Below, in pieces: positions 36,367 through 45,145 of a stretch of DNA of 64,000 nucleotides. This stretch comes from Vagococcus acidifermentans. GTDB lineage: Bacteria; Bacillota; Bacilli; Lactobacillales; Vagococcaceae. The notes beneath the pieces were generated by a model that saw nothing but the letters and a program-made list of their open reading frames with translations, did no database searches and was not told the origin of the DNA. The position numbers were made by a program, and so were the translations under genes. Numbering within the stretch: the stretch's first letter is position 1; each line of letters begins with the position of its first letter. Location of the stretch: contig NZ_NGKC01000013.1 of NCBI RefSeq assembly GCF_003987655.1, forward strand, positions 1 through 64,000, in the 5' to 3' direction.

Positions 36367-38088
36367 TAATATATCATCGCGGTTGTTCTGATAAAATGTC
36401 CGGATACGGGCTGTCACGCCCGGTTCGATTCGTTCCAGCTCCGCAGCAATCACATCCAGCGCATCACTGTAACGGTGCTCTCTGGAGAATAAACTCAAAC
36501 TGCGGTCAATGGCGTTCTTGATTTCCGGATGGGAGAAGCGGAAACGGTTGGCATGTTGAATCATCTGCTCGGTCAGCGCCGCATCGTCCACCAGACTGTT
36601 GGATTTCTCCCTGAGGATGGCGATGTCTTCATCGCACGCCCGCACTAAGTTGTCGATGTAGTTCATGTCGATGCGAATTTTATTTAATTCATCGGCCAAA
36701 TCTTCCACACGCTCGCTGGTGACAAAAAAGAATTCCAGATAGCTGTTCGGAATACCCGGCAAGCGCTGTTTCTCAACGAACCGGCGGATGTTGCGCAGCT
36801 CCAGCTCGTAGTCGTCAATCTTCTGAACTGCACGGTGCTCACGCACATTCAGTTCTTTGACACCTCTGTCAATCGCCACTTGCTGTTCCTCAATCTCTTC
36901 CAGTTGCGCCAGACTTTCCTCATAGAATTTCGCAACCTTCGAGAATACTGCCTCGTTGCTTTCTAGTTTCTCATTGTAAGACTCATACGTTTTTTTGATT
37001 TCATCCATCAGCGCCTGAAATCCGCGGGTCACTCCCAGCTCGTTATTGTTTAAAATATAACTTTGGGAAATGTGGTCCAGCTCAATCATCAGCTGACGGT
37101 TGTTTTTATTGGCATGGCTCAGGAAGCCGAGCAAATTGTCTTTGTTTTCAATGACATAGCGTTTGGCTGAAATTTCCTTTTCCATGATATCGTATAACTT
37201 ATCAATGTCTTTCGCAGTTTCCTTGTTAGCTCGTTCAACGGCATCGACTTCCAGTTTTTCCAAGTCAAGCAGTGTGGAACGGATTTTTTCCTCCAGCTTT
37301 TCAACACGCTCGTCGATGTCGTCTTCTTCAAAGACATAGTTATCTTTTTTCAGCGTCTCGTAGCCTTCTTTGATTTCTTTCAGCTGTTCAGGGAACACCG
37401 TATCCAGCGTTTCAAACTGCGGCGGGATACGCTCGACAGTCTTTTGAATGGCATAGGTTTTTTCTTCCGCCTGGTCAAGCACTACCCGGGCTTCCATCGG
37501 GTCACCGGCTGTATTCAGCGCCATGAACTGTGAAAAATCGCGGTCGATGCTTTTAATTTGTTTTTCCAGTTCCTTAAAGGCATTGCCGTATTTTTCTTCT
37601 TCACTGACGACTTCTTCACTGATTTGATGGTACAAGTCCAACGCTTCCTGGACTGCTTCGGAGTTGCGGGCTTCGCTTTCACGCAGGTCCTTCAGACCGT
37701 CACGGATAGTTTCTACCTCGGTTTCCATTTCAGTCATGGTCTGGTTGGCCTCATCAAGCGCAGTTTTAACTTTCATAAAGCGGAAAGTGTCGTTTAAATT
37801 TTCGACTTCAAAGATTCGGCTTTCCAGTTCAGCAAAAGAGATGGTCGACAAGTCTACCCATTTCTGGTTCCATTCCCTGAACGTGTTTTGACTCTGACCG
37901 ACAAGGTGCATCTTCTTAACCTCGTCAACCTCGTCCAGCACTGGCAGGTCAAACAGCGTCGTCTTGCGTTCTTCCAATTCTTGCAGACGTTCCAGATTTT
38001 TTTTCTTCAATAAAAAAGCGATTAAGTAGAGTACCGCCGCAACGACGATCACTCCCAAAAGAATCCACAGCACTATATTCGGTTCCAT
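36364..38088 (-). CDS. ezrA: Septation ring formation regulator EzrA
   Basis: A 574-residue protein with one N-terminal membrane helix (WILLGVIVVAAVLYLIAF, about 7-24) facing outward, followed by a long cytoplasmic alpha-helical, spectrin-like region in four to five repeats. It restrains FtsZ ring assembly to mid-cell. The start at MEPNIV has GGAGGAAAG upstream; the 12-codon extension has none. A promoter with an extended -10 (TGCTATAAT on the minus strand, TATAAT at 38219-38224) lies upstream. Confidence 0.93.
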   Translation of the reverse strand: MEPNIVLWILLGVIVVAAVLYLIAFLLKKKNLERLQELEERKTTLFDLPVLDEVDEVKKMHLVGQSQNTFREWNQKWVDLSTISFAELESRIFEVENLNDTFRFMKVKTALDEANQTMTEMETEVETIRDGLKDLRESEARNSEAVQEALDLYHQISEEVVSEEEKYGNAFKELEKQIKSIDRDFSQFMALNTAGDPMEARVVLDQAEEKTYAIQKTVERIPPQFETLDTVFPEQLKEIKEGYETLKKDNYVFEEDDIDERVEKLEEKIRSTLLDLEKLEVDAVERANKETAKDIDKLYDIMEKEISAKRYVIENKDNLLGFLSHANKNNRQLMIELDHISQSYILNNNELGVTRGFQALMDEIKKTYESYNEKLESNEAVFSKVAKFYEESLAQLEEIEEQQVAIDRGVKELNVREHRAVQKIDDYELELRNIRRFVEKQRLPGIPNSYLEFFFVTSERVEDLADELNKIRIDMNYIDNLVRACDEDIAILREKSNSLVDDAALTEQMIQHANRFRFSHPEIKNAIDRSLSLFSREHRYSDALDVIAAELERIEPGVTARIRTFYQNNRDDIL

Positions 38089-38224
38089 TAACTTTCCTCC
38101 ATCTATCTCCATGAACTTCAGCATAATCTATCAAAGTTAACATCAAAAAGCAGCCCATTTTCAGAAAAATGGATGACTTTGTATAAATCTTAACATTAAT
38201 TTTTTGCATCTATTTCAGATTATA

Positions 38225-38380
38225 GCATATTCATATCCTCACTTCATTAATAATAGCGGAAAAAATCGTTTTTTTCAATTGCGAAAGCCCTTTTCCGTTC
38301 GGCATCTTTTCTTAAAAATTTGAATGTTCGGCAAATCACGGACAATTTCCAAAAAAAATGAGGAAAATATCATTTAAACA
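38225..38380. other. Divergent spacer between ezrA and aspartokinase
   Basis: AT-rich sequence with no gene. I looked for a lysine riboswitch fold ahead of the aspartokinase gene and saw neither enough length nor the conserved core. Confidence 0.5.
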
Positions 38381-38409
38381 TTGATTTTATAGAATTTATT
38401 TTGTATGCT
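38381..38409 (+). promoter_or_regulatory. Promoter of the aspartokinase gene
   Basis: TTGATT (38381-38386) and TATGCT (38404-38409), 17 bases apart, 63 bases ahead of the start. Confidence 0.55.
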
Positions 38410-38472
38410 TAAATTTACTTATATTCAATTAGTCAATGATTGTGACAGTCGTTAATACGTAGGAGTGAAGAC

Positions 38473-39819
38473 ATGAAAGTCATTAAATTTGGCGGAAGCT
38501 CGCTGGCTTCAGCTGAACAGCTGAAAAAAGTACTAAACATCATTAAAAGTGATCCGGAACGCAGAATCGTTGTCGTCTCAGCGCCCGGGAAGCGCTCGGG
38601 AAGCGACACGAAGGTCACGGATTTGCTGATTCAGTATGCGGAAGCGTACTTAGCCGGCAAGGACTACACCGCCATTCAACAACAAATTATTGACCGTTAT
38701 CAGAGCATGGCTGACGAACTGGGCCTGCACTCTGCCATGAATGACGTCCGGGACGGCTTGCAGGAGCTGGCTAAAATGGACAAAAACAGCCCAGAACGTG
38801 TGCTGGATGCGTTTAAAGCCAGCGGCGAAAACAACAATGCGCTGATTGTTGCCGAATTTTTGGCGAAGAACGGTCTCCCTGCAGTATATGTAAATCCGCG
38901 TGAAGCGGGTATCATTGTCAGCGATGTGCCTGGCAATGCACAGATTCTGCCGGATTCTTATGAAAAAATCTATCAGCTGACCGAACGCGACGGCGTATTG
39001 GTCATCCCGGGATTTTTTGGTTACACGGAAAACGGCGACATTTGCACGTTTTCCCGCGGCGGCTCGGATATTTCGGGAGCCATCGTGGCAGCTGGTGTCA
39101 AAGCCGAGCTTTATGAAAACTTCACCGATGTGGATGCTATCTTCTCGGCCCATCCCGGCCTGGTGAAAAATCCGAAAGCTATTACTGAGTTGACGTTCAG
39201 AGAAATGCGGGAGTTAAGCTATGCAGGCTTTAATGTGCTGCACGATGAAGCATTGATTCCGGCTTTCCATGCAGACATTCCGGTCGTCATCAAAAATACC
39301 AATAACCCCGAAGCGCCCGGCACACGGATTTCCAGTGCACGGACTATCGGCAAAGAGACCGTCTCCGGAATTGCCGGCGACAGCGGCTTCTTAAGCATTT
39401 ATTTAAGCAAGTATTTGATGAACCGCGAAGTCGGTTTCGGCAGAAAGGTCTTGCGGATTTTGGAAGACATGCACCTCAAATACGAGCACATGCCGTCCGG
39501 TATTGATGATATTTCGATTATTTTGCGGGAAGATCAGTTCACGGACGAAATCGAGCAGACATTAATCAGACGTTTGAAGGAAGAACTGCATCTGGACGAA
39601 ATCAAAATCAAACACGACTTGGCGATGGTGGCGATTGTCGGCGAAGGCATGAAAAACAGTATCGGCGTTGCTGCCAAGGCGACACGCGCACTTGCTGACA
39701 ATCAAATCAACATCGAAATGATCAACCAAGGGTCTTCCGAAGTGAGCATCATGTTCAGCCTTGAAAATGGACAGGAAAAACGCGCAATCCGTGCCTTGTA
39801 TGATGCTTTTTTCAACTAA
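38473..39819 (+). CDS. Aspartate kinase
   Basis: A 448-residue monofunctional aspartokinase, first step of lysine, threonine and methionine synthesis. The nucleotide motif VIKFGGSSLAS is at the N-terminus, then FSRGGSDISGAIVA and YENFTDVDAIFSAHPG. Two ACT domains follow (about 315-448), including VGEGMKNSIGVAAKATRAL and INIEMINQGSSEVSIMF, which bind an end-product amino acid. The class cannot be fixed by eye. Threonine synthase lies 2.4 kb away on the other strand. RBS TAGGAG. Confidence 0.92.
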   Translation: MKVIKFGGSSLASAEQLKKVLNIIKSDPERRIVVVSAPGKRSGSDTKVTDLLIQYAEAYLAGKDYTAIQQQIIDRYQSMADELGLHSAMNDVRDGLQELAKMDKNSPERVLDAFKASGENNNALIVAEFLAKNGLPAVYVNPREAGIIVSDVPGNAQILPDSYEKIYQLTERDGVLVIPGFFGYTENGDICTFSRGGSDISGAIVAAGVKAELYENFTDVDAIFSAHPGLVKNPKAITELTFREMRELSYAGFNVLHDEALIPAFHADIPVVIKNTNNPEAPGTRISSARTIGKETVSGIAGDSGFLSIYLSKYLMNREVGFGRKVLRILEDMHLKYEHMPSGIDDISIILREDQFTDEIEQTLIRRLKEELHLDEIKIKHDLAMVAIVGEGMKNSIGVAAKATRALADNQINIEMINQGSSEVSIMFSLENGQEKRAIRALYDAFFN

Positions 39820-39831
39820 CTTACTGCTAAA

Positions 39832-39870
39832 AAGAAGAAACGCAGCCGTTATTCGCTGCGTTTCTTTTGT
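39832..39870. terminator. Bidirectional terminator
   Basis: GAAACGCAGC (39837-39846) pairs with GCTGCGTTTC (39855-39864), with A and T runs on the two sides. Shared by the convergent aspartokinase and MazG-like genes. Confidence 0.9.
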
Positions 39871-40355
39871 TTTTCAATTTCATTAAGGATACGTGCCTCC
39901 GGAGCATATTTCTGCTCCCAGTTTGCCGGTTTCAGCACTTTGCCGGTCACCGGATGATAGTGCGGCTTGCCGTCAGGAAAGACTTTCCCCATATTAGCGC
40001 GATGAACAATGTTGAAAATTTCTGTCGGGTCGACCCCGAGCATCACAAATGACCCGTAGGTAAAATAAAGCAGATCAGTCAGTGCATCCACTTCATCCAC
40101 CAAAGGCGTCACTTCTTTGTCTGCTGCAAGAACCTTTTCAACAGACTGGTCAATCGTTTCCTTTAAATAATCGACTGCTTGCAAAAAAATCTCCTTGTCG
40201 TTATCTGCTGCGGCATACAGAAATTCCACAATCTCCTCTGCCTTAAACCCCGAGCGGTGGCGAGCCGTTCTTTCTGACAAGGGGGCCGGTGCATGATGCG
40301 CAACCGGGTCGAATACTGCATGAAATTCTTTGACTTGCTGGTACGGATTCATCAT
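39849..40355 (-). CDS. MazG-like/PRA-PH-type nucleotide pyrophosphohydrolase
   Basis: A 168-residue all-helical protein. RSGFKAEEIVEFLYAA carries the E-E-x-x-E metal site, and DEVDALTDLLYFTYGSFVMLG carries the E-x-x-D second site. The tail IVHRANMGKVFPDGKPHYHP is typical of this subfamily, which removes pyrophosphate from unusual nucleoside triphosphates. The ATG at 40355 has AGGAG rather far upstream (about 15 bases); an in-frame TTG is closer, so the start is uncertain. It follows the Cof gene by 24 bases. Confidence 0.82.
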   Translation of the reverse strand: MMNPYQQVKEFHAVFDPVAHHAPAPLSERTARHRSGFKAEEIVEFLYAAADNDKEIFLQAVDYLKETIDQSVEKVLAADKEVTPLVDEVDALTDLLYFTYGSFVMLGVDPTEIFNIVHRANMGKVFPDGKPHYHPVTGKVLKPANWEQKYAPEARILNEIEKQKKRSE

Positions 40356-40379
40356 ATTATATCGCCACAACTCCTGTTT

Positions 40380-41222
40380 CTAAATAATGTTAAAATGCTT
40401 CAATGCATGAAAAATACCGTCTTCATCGTTCGTCCACGTTACAAAATCTGCCACTCTTTTCACGTCGGCATTGCTGTTGCCCATTGCAACCCCCAGTCCG
40501 GCATGCGTCAGCATCTCAATGTCATTCCAGCTGTCACCAAAAACCGCTACCTCACCCATGTCGACACCTAAATAGTCAATGGCCTGCTGTATTCCCACCA
40601 GCTTTGAGCCGCCTTTTGGAATAATATCGACTGAATACGGATTGGATCGTGCAAAATGACAATCCGGAAAGGTCTGCTCCAATTGTTTTTGAGCAGACAG
40701 CGGGCTGATGAGAACACACTGATAAATTTTTTCCTGGAAAATTTCCAGTTCTTGATACGACATACTGCCAAAGAGTGGTTTTGCCGCCAGCTGCTCCAGT
40801 GTTTGTCCTAATTTTCGGTAATGCGTCAAGAGCGGCAAAATTTGCTTGATTTTTTTGACAAGCGCCGTTTGGCTGACTTGCATCGTCTGACTGCCATGAT
40901 AGGCATGACGCGTGCCGAAAATCATGCGGCTGTTCGTCTCATCGCCATAAACTGCCAGCCGCTCAACCGTTTCGCGAGGAAACGGATAGTCATAAATCCC
41001 TCTGTCTTCCGTAAATACCAGCTGACCGTTGTACACCACGTAACAATCGGCTGGCAGATAGTTAATCAGCTGCTGCAGCTTGATGGGGCTTCTACCGGTT
41101 GCGATACCGCAAACAATGCCTTGCGCCTTCAACAAATGCACTGCCCGCCATGTAGATGGCAAGAGCGCCCCTTTTTTGTCGAGCAGCGTGCCGTCTATAT
41201 CAAAAAAAACAGCTTTGATCAT
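40380..41222 (-). CDS. Cof-type HAD phosphatase
   Basis: A 280-residue class IIB HAD hydrolase. The N-terminal FFDIDGTLLDKKG has both catalytic Asp; GIATGRSP is motif II, and VAVFGDSWNDIEMLTHAGLGVAMGN is motif IV. The cap lies between. Such enzymes remove phosphate from sugar phosphates or flavin precursors; the substrate is unknown. RBS GAGGAGG. Confidence 0.9.
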   Translation of the reverse strand: MIKAVFFDIDGTLLDKKGALLPSTWRAVHLLKAQGIVCGIATGRSPIKLQQLINYLPADCYVVYNGQLVFTEDRGIYDYPFPRETVERLAVYGDETNSRMIFGTRHAYHGSQTMQVSQTALVKKIKQILPLLTHYRKLGQTLEQLAAKPLFGSMSYQELEIFQEKIYQCVLISPLSAQKQLEQTFPDCHFARSNPYSVDIIPKGGSKLVGIQQAIDYLGVDMGEVAVFGDSWNDIEMLTHAGLGVAMGNSNADVKRVADFVTWTNDEDGIFHALKHFNII

Positions 41223-41237
41223 CTTGTTGCCTCCTCT

Positions 41238-42065
41238 TTAAAACAATGATGTCTGACTCGGATTCAGCCCCTCATACGTGATATGCAAATAGTCCTTCAA
41301 CATCATCGCATTGTCAGCTGCGTCGCCGGCAGAATTGTTATTGAAAATAACGGCTGTCTCCCGTCCGTTCAGCGAGCGGATGACCGCAGCCAATTCTGCC
41401 AGCTCATCCGCAGAATAGCGGTATAGATTGCGCTTTTTCCGCCAGTCTGGACTTTTATCCAGCCAGTTTCCTTTGTTACGCCCGTGCAGTCTGACGTAGA
41501 CAAATTCGGGGTTGGTCACCTCAGGGACAAACGGGACAGAATGAATCGCGACTTGGGGCTGGTCAACGATAACCAGCGACATCTTCTCTTTGCGCATGAA
41601 CGCGAGCAGGGACGGCAGCATGTCTGCATCATACCAGCTCGTATTGCGCAGCTCGATTGCCATCATGTCATCAGGAAATATTTTACGCAGTTTCCGCAAA
41701 TACACAATGTGTTCTTCCGTACAGTCAAAAAAACTCGGAAACTGAAACAAAATGGCAGCCAGTCTGCCCGAATCGCGCAACGGTTGAAGAAAGTCAAAAA
41801 AAGCCTGATACATTTCTTTTTCCGATGCGTAGCTGTCCTCCCACGACCGCTGACGCGTGATGCCCTGATATGCTTTGATGATAAATTTAAATGTGTCAGG
41901 CGTTTGCTTCAGCCAGTCCTGCGCAGCGGCTTTGGAACGGATACCGTAAAACGTTGTATTGATTTCCACTATGGGCAAAACGGATGCATATTCGGACAAG
42001 GTCAGCTCATCCTGATGCAGCAAACTGCCATGTTCTTTCCATGTTGTCAATCCGATTTGAATCAT
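41238..42065 (-). CDS. DUF72 (YecE-like) protein
   Basis: A 275-residue TIM-barrel-like protein of the DUF72 family. Blocks: VEINTTFYGI, FKFIIKAYQGITRQ, ILFQFPSFF, AIELRNTSWYD, FVYVRLHGRNKGNW, and the C-terminal VIFNNNSAGDAADNA. Widespread with no established activity. RBS AAGAGGTGA. It is 15 bases upstream of the Cof gene, so an operon DUF72-Cof-MazG-like is likely. Confidence 0.9.
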   Translation of the reverse strand: MIQIGLTTWKEHGSLLHQDELTLSEYASVLPIVEINTTFYGIRSKAAAQDWLKQTPDTFKFIIKAYQGITRQRSWEDSYASEKEMYQAFFDFLQPLRDSGRLAAILFQFPSFFDCTEEHIVYLRKLRKIFPDDMMAIELRNTSWYDADMLPSLLAFMRKEKMSLVIVDQPQVAIHSVPFVPEVTNPEFVYVRLHGRNKGNWLDKSPDWRKKRNLYRYSADELAELAAVIRSLNGRETAVIFNNNSAGDAADNAMMLKDYLHITYEGLNPSQTSLF

Positions 42066-42127
42066 CCGTTATCACCTCTTAACACATCTTATCTTAACAA
42101 ATTATCCTGTGAATGAAAACTATCAAA

Positions 42128-42158
42128 AACTGCCGCCGGCTTCCCGGCGGCAGTTTAT
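42128..42158 (-). terminator. Terminator of thrC
   Basis: AACTGCCGCCGG pairs with CCGGCGGCAGTT around a CTTC loop, about 20 bases after the thrC stop. Confidence 0.88.
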
Positions 42159-42179
42159 TCAATTCACTATCGTCATAAG

Positions 42180-43679
42180 TTACACTTCATCCGCGACACC
42201 TAAAATAGTTGCAACAGTTTGCTCCATCTCCTCCGGCGCAACCACGGTATCGTGACGGATGGCCGCCTTTTCCAAAGAACTGACAGCGTCCGGAATCGGC
42301 ACGCCGCTGATGTCTTGCAGTGTGTCGACAAGCGTAAAATCGTCTGCCGTCGCTGTTTTTTTCTGAATCGCTTCGACCACAGCCCGTGGAAACTTGTACG
42401 GACTAGCAGTCGCTGCAATGAGCGATACCCGCTTATCGCCGGTATCATTCCGGTAATCAGCAAGGACTTTGGCAGCTACTGCTGTATGAGGGTCAGCAAC
42501 ATACCCCGTTGCTTCAAACAGCCGGCTAATCTCAGCCGCAGTTTCCTCCTCTGTTGCATAATTCGCATAGAAAAGCTGAAGCCCTTGCTTCATCTCATCT
42601 GTCAGCTGATATTCGCCTGTTTCTGCCAGCTGCGCCATCAAAGCGGACGTCACTTGATCCGATTCCCCGGACAGCTCGAACAGCAGTCGCTCCAGATTAC
42701 TTGACACAAGAATATCCATCGACGGCGAAGACGTCACAAAGAACTGGCGACGGCGGTCGTAGACACCCCGGTTGAAGAAATCAGTCAGCACATTGTTCTT
42801 GTTGGAAGCACAAATCAGTTTACCAATCGGCACGCCTATTTTGCGGGCATAGTAAGCGGCTAGAATGTTGCCGAAATTGCCGGTCGGCACGCACACATTG
42901 ATCGCTTCTCCCTGCTGCACCGCCTGTTTGGCAATCAGCTGGGCATAAGCATAAACATAATACACGATTTGCGGAACCAGACGGCCGATATTGATTGAAT
43001 TGGCTGACGAGAACTGTATCCCGTTTGCATGCAGTTTTTCCCTGAGCGCAATGTTGTTGAACATTCGTTTCACATTGGTCTGGGCATCGTCAAAGTTGCC
43101 GGTGATACCGACAACGTAGGTATTCTCACCAGTCTGGGTGAGCATCTGGCGTTCCTGAATCTGACTGACCCCGGACTTCGGATAAAAAACAATGATTTTA
43201 GTACCCGGCACATCGGCAAAACCAGCCATGGCAGCTTTACCAGTGTCGCCGGAGGTCGCCGTCAAAATCACGATGTCGCGGTTCACCTGATTCTTTTTAG
43301 CAGCAGTCGTCATTAAATGCGGCAAAATGGATAGCGCCATGTCTTTGAAAGCAATCGTCGCCCCGTGAAACAATTCCAAATAGTAATCACTGCCGACTTT
43401 TTTCAGCGGCGCAATTTGTTTATCAGAAAATTTGTCATCGTAAGCCGCAGCAATACAAGAGTGCAGCTCTTGTTCCGTAAAGTCAGTTAAAAATGCCTTC
43501 ATTACTAAAAGCGCAACTTCCTGGTACGTCATCTTTGCAAGACTGGCAAAATCCAACACGACCTCCGGCATCTCAGAGGGTACATATAGACCACCGTCTG
43601 CGGCCAGTCCTTGAAGAATAGCTTGCGATGCAGTTACCTGATTATTTTTATCCCGTGTACTTCTATAAAACAACGTCAT
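42180..43679 (-). CDS. thrC: Threonine synthase
   Basis: A 499-residue PLP enzyme of the longer (yeast/E. coli-like) class that makes threonine from O-phosphohomoserine. The N-terminal YRSTRDKN and GLAADGGLYVP are typical of the class. The PLP Lys is in FHGATIAFKDMALS, the phosphate loop is TSGDTGKAA, and SANSINIGRLVPQIVYYVYA follows. No hom or thrB is adjacent. RBS AAAAGGGGAG. Confidence 0.95.
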   Translation of the reverse strand: MTLFYRSTRDKNNQVTASQAILQGLAADGGLYVPSEMPEVVLDFASLAKMTYQEVALLVMKAFLTDFTEQELHSCIAAAYDDKFSDKQIAPLKKVGSDYYLELFHGATIAFKDMALSILPHLMTTAAKKNQVNRDIVILTATSGDTGKAAMAGFADVPGTKIIVFYPKSGVSQIQERQMLTQTGENTYVVGITGNFDDAQTNVKRMFNNIALREKLHANGIQFSSANSINIGRLVPQIVYYVYAYAQLIAKQAVQQGEAINVCVPTGNFGNILAAYYARKIGVPIGKLICASNKNNVLTDFFNRGVYDRRRQFFVTSSPSMDILVSSNLERLLFELSGESDQVTSALMAQLAETGEYQLTDEMKQGLQLFYANYATEEETAAEISRLFEATGYVADPHTAVAAKVLADYRNDTGDKRVSLIAATASPYKFPRAVVEAIQKKTATADDFTLVDTLQDISGVPIPDAVSSLEKAAIRHDTVVAPEEMEQTVATILGVADEV

Positions 43680-43715
43680 CCTAAACTCCCCTTTTCCACA
43701 GCTATAACGTAAGTA

Positions 43716-43765
43716 GTAACAAACAGTATATCATTTTATTAAGTAAATTTTAATAGTTTTGTTAC
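43716..43765 (-). promoter_or_regulatory. thrC promoter flanked by inverted repeats
   Basis: On the minus strand TATACT (43725-43730) is preceded by TG (extended -10, TGATATACT). GTAACAAA (43716-43723) and its complement TTTGTTAC (43758-43765) bracket it, with centres about 42 bases apart, roughly four DNA turns. This may be a two-site operator. Confidence 0.45.
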
Positions 43766-43907
43766 CTATTTATCAGCTATCAGAAAAATTTCATCAATCT
43801 TTCAACTATCTGCCGGTAAAACGGGAGCTCGAAAGGCACATTCTTTTAAAAATGAAGCCGTGATGGATGCAACCAACTATTTGCCAAGACCTAGCAGCAC
43901 AGCATTT

Positions 43908-44072
43908 TTACGCCGATTTTTGTTTGTTAGGTCCTCTTAAGCCGATAATCACTGCTAAAAATAGCAAAATGAGCGGAATAATCACACCTTTTCCTGTTAA
44001 AAATATTTTTGCCGCATTGAAAACAATGATGGCAGCAACAATCCAGTTGGCGTACGTCATAATAAATTTCAT
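43908..44072 (-). CDS. Small membrane protein, 54 residues, unknown
   Basis: The ATG at 44072 with the strong RBS AAAGGAGG opens MKFIMTYANWIVAAIIVFNA. Two hydrophobic segments (about 8-25 and 29-45) are separated by a short basic turn TGKG; the tail is RGPNKQKSA. It is divergent from the Rgg-like regulator, with about 85 bases between the start codons, so the two share a control region. Function unknown. A small target or cofactor of the regulator's circuit is possible. Confidence 0.7.
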   Translation of the reverse strand: MKFIMTYANWIVAAIIVFNAAKIFLTGKGVIIPLILLFLAVIIGLRGPNKQKSA

Positions 44073-44128
44073 TTAAAATTCCTCCTTTAAATGAATCTTA
44101 TAGTATAATACAAGATGTAACACAAAAC

Positions 44129-44142
44129 GAACTTATAAGTTC
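44129..44142. promoter_or_regulatory. Perfect palindrome before the Rgg-like gene
   Basis: GAACTTATAAGTTC is a perfect 14-bp palindrome directly upstream of the RBS (CAGGAGG), with a -10-like TATAAT at 44104-44109 on the plus strand. It is a good candidate operator for autoregulation and possibly for the divergent small gene. Confidence 0.5.
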
Positions 44143-44157
44143 CCAGGAGGATACGCT

Positions 44158-45015
44158 ATGCACTTCGGCGAAACGTTTAAAAAATTCAGAATAAATAAAG
44201 GGCTGTCCCTAGTTGATGCAGCTGATAATATCGTTTCTCCACAATTTTTGGGACGATTTGAAAAAGGACAAAGCGACATGACAATCAGCAATCTCTACTT
44301 GCTTTTATCACATATTAATGTGGGGATAGACGAATTTTTTTATGAATACCAAAAGAACAGAGCATTGTTTTCTTTAGAAGTATTTGAAGAGCAGCTCGAT
44401 CTTATTTATCATACGAAAGACAGGCATCTTTGGCTTAAGCTATATAGGAAAAACTTGGAAAATGTGACGGAAGAAACGAATCAATACTACCACATTGACC
44501 AATGTTTAAAAAATTGGTCGAATTACGTTTTCAAAACAGAGTATATCATTGATTTTCAAACCATTATTGACTATTTGGAAGCTATCGAAACGTGGGGAAA
44601 ATACGAATACTTTTTAGCAACTTTCTTTATTCGGAATATTCCAGTCAAACACCTGAGTTTACTCTTTCAAAAAGTTTTCCAGAAAAAAATCGACCAGCTT
44701 CCCCTGCAAGCACAAGCCTATGATTTTTATTTCCACGTGTCAACACGGTTGATTGCCGAAAAAGAATATGACTTGGCTGAAAAAGTGATTGAGTATTTTG
44801 AAAAAATTCAGGAACCTGAAAAAGTGCTGTTCAACATGTGGATACTGGCTAGCCAAAAACTGTTAAAAGCCATCTTGCTGCTTGATAAAGAGCCCGAGCA
44901 AGGTGTGTTGCAATGTCAACAGCTGCTCTCTTTGTATGAGGACTTAGAATTTTATATTTACGCAAAGCGCATTAAAGAAATTGTTTTTGAGATGACAGGG
45001 GAAAAATTAGTTTAA
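44158..45015 (+). CDS. Rgg-like helix-turn-helix regulator
   Basis: A 285-residue regulator. The N-terminal XRE-type HTH (about 1-60) reads FGETFKKFRINKGLSLVDAA then SPQFLGRFEKGQSDM. It is followed by a long all-helical region of TPR-like repeats (about 70-285) typical of Rgg/GadR/MutR proteins, several of which sense short peptides. No short hydrophobic peptide gene (SHP) is visible beside it; the nearest small gene is the 54-residue membrane protein on the other strand. The ligand and targets are unknown. Confidence 0.85.
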   Translation: MHFGETFKKFRINKGLSLVDAADNIVSPQFLGRFEKGQSDMTISNLYLLLSHINVGIDEFFYEYQKNRALFSLEVFEEQLDLIYHTKDRHLWLKLYRKNLENVTEETNQYYHIDQCLKNWSNYVFKTEYIIDFQTIIDYLEAIETWGKYEYFLATFFIRNIPVKHLSLLFQKVFQKKIDQLPLQAQAYDFYFHVSTRLIAEKEYDLAEKVIEYFEKIQEPEKVLFNMWILASQKLLKAILLLDKEPEQGVLQCQQLLSLYEDLEFYIYAKRIKEIVFEMTGEKLV

Positions 45016-45104
45016 CAGGGACTGATTGAGAAAATCAATCCTGCTGCAGTTACCGTTGACTCTTTTCCAGCAAGAAAAAATAATTAAACTTTGATAATAA
45101 CAAC

Positions 45105-45140
45105 TGGCAGGCAACTGTTTTCAAACAATTTACTCGCCAG
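45105..45140 (+). terminator. Terminator of the Rgg-like gene
   Basis: AACTGGC pairs with GCCAGTT, with a loop that can fold further, followed by TTTTTTT on the plus strand. Confidence 0.7.
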
Positions 45141-45145
45141 TTTTT

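Noticed and set aside
38225-38472. Lysine riboswitch ahead of the aspartokinase gene
   Set aside because: The space after the predicted promoter is about 60 bases, too short, and the conserved core is absent.
45016-45104. Small gene or SHP peptide downstream of the Rgg-like regulator
   Set aside because: Only a short hairpin (GATTGA/TCAATC) and AT-rich sequence are present; no frame with a start, RBS and hydrophobic peptide.
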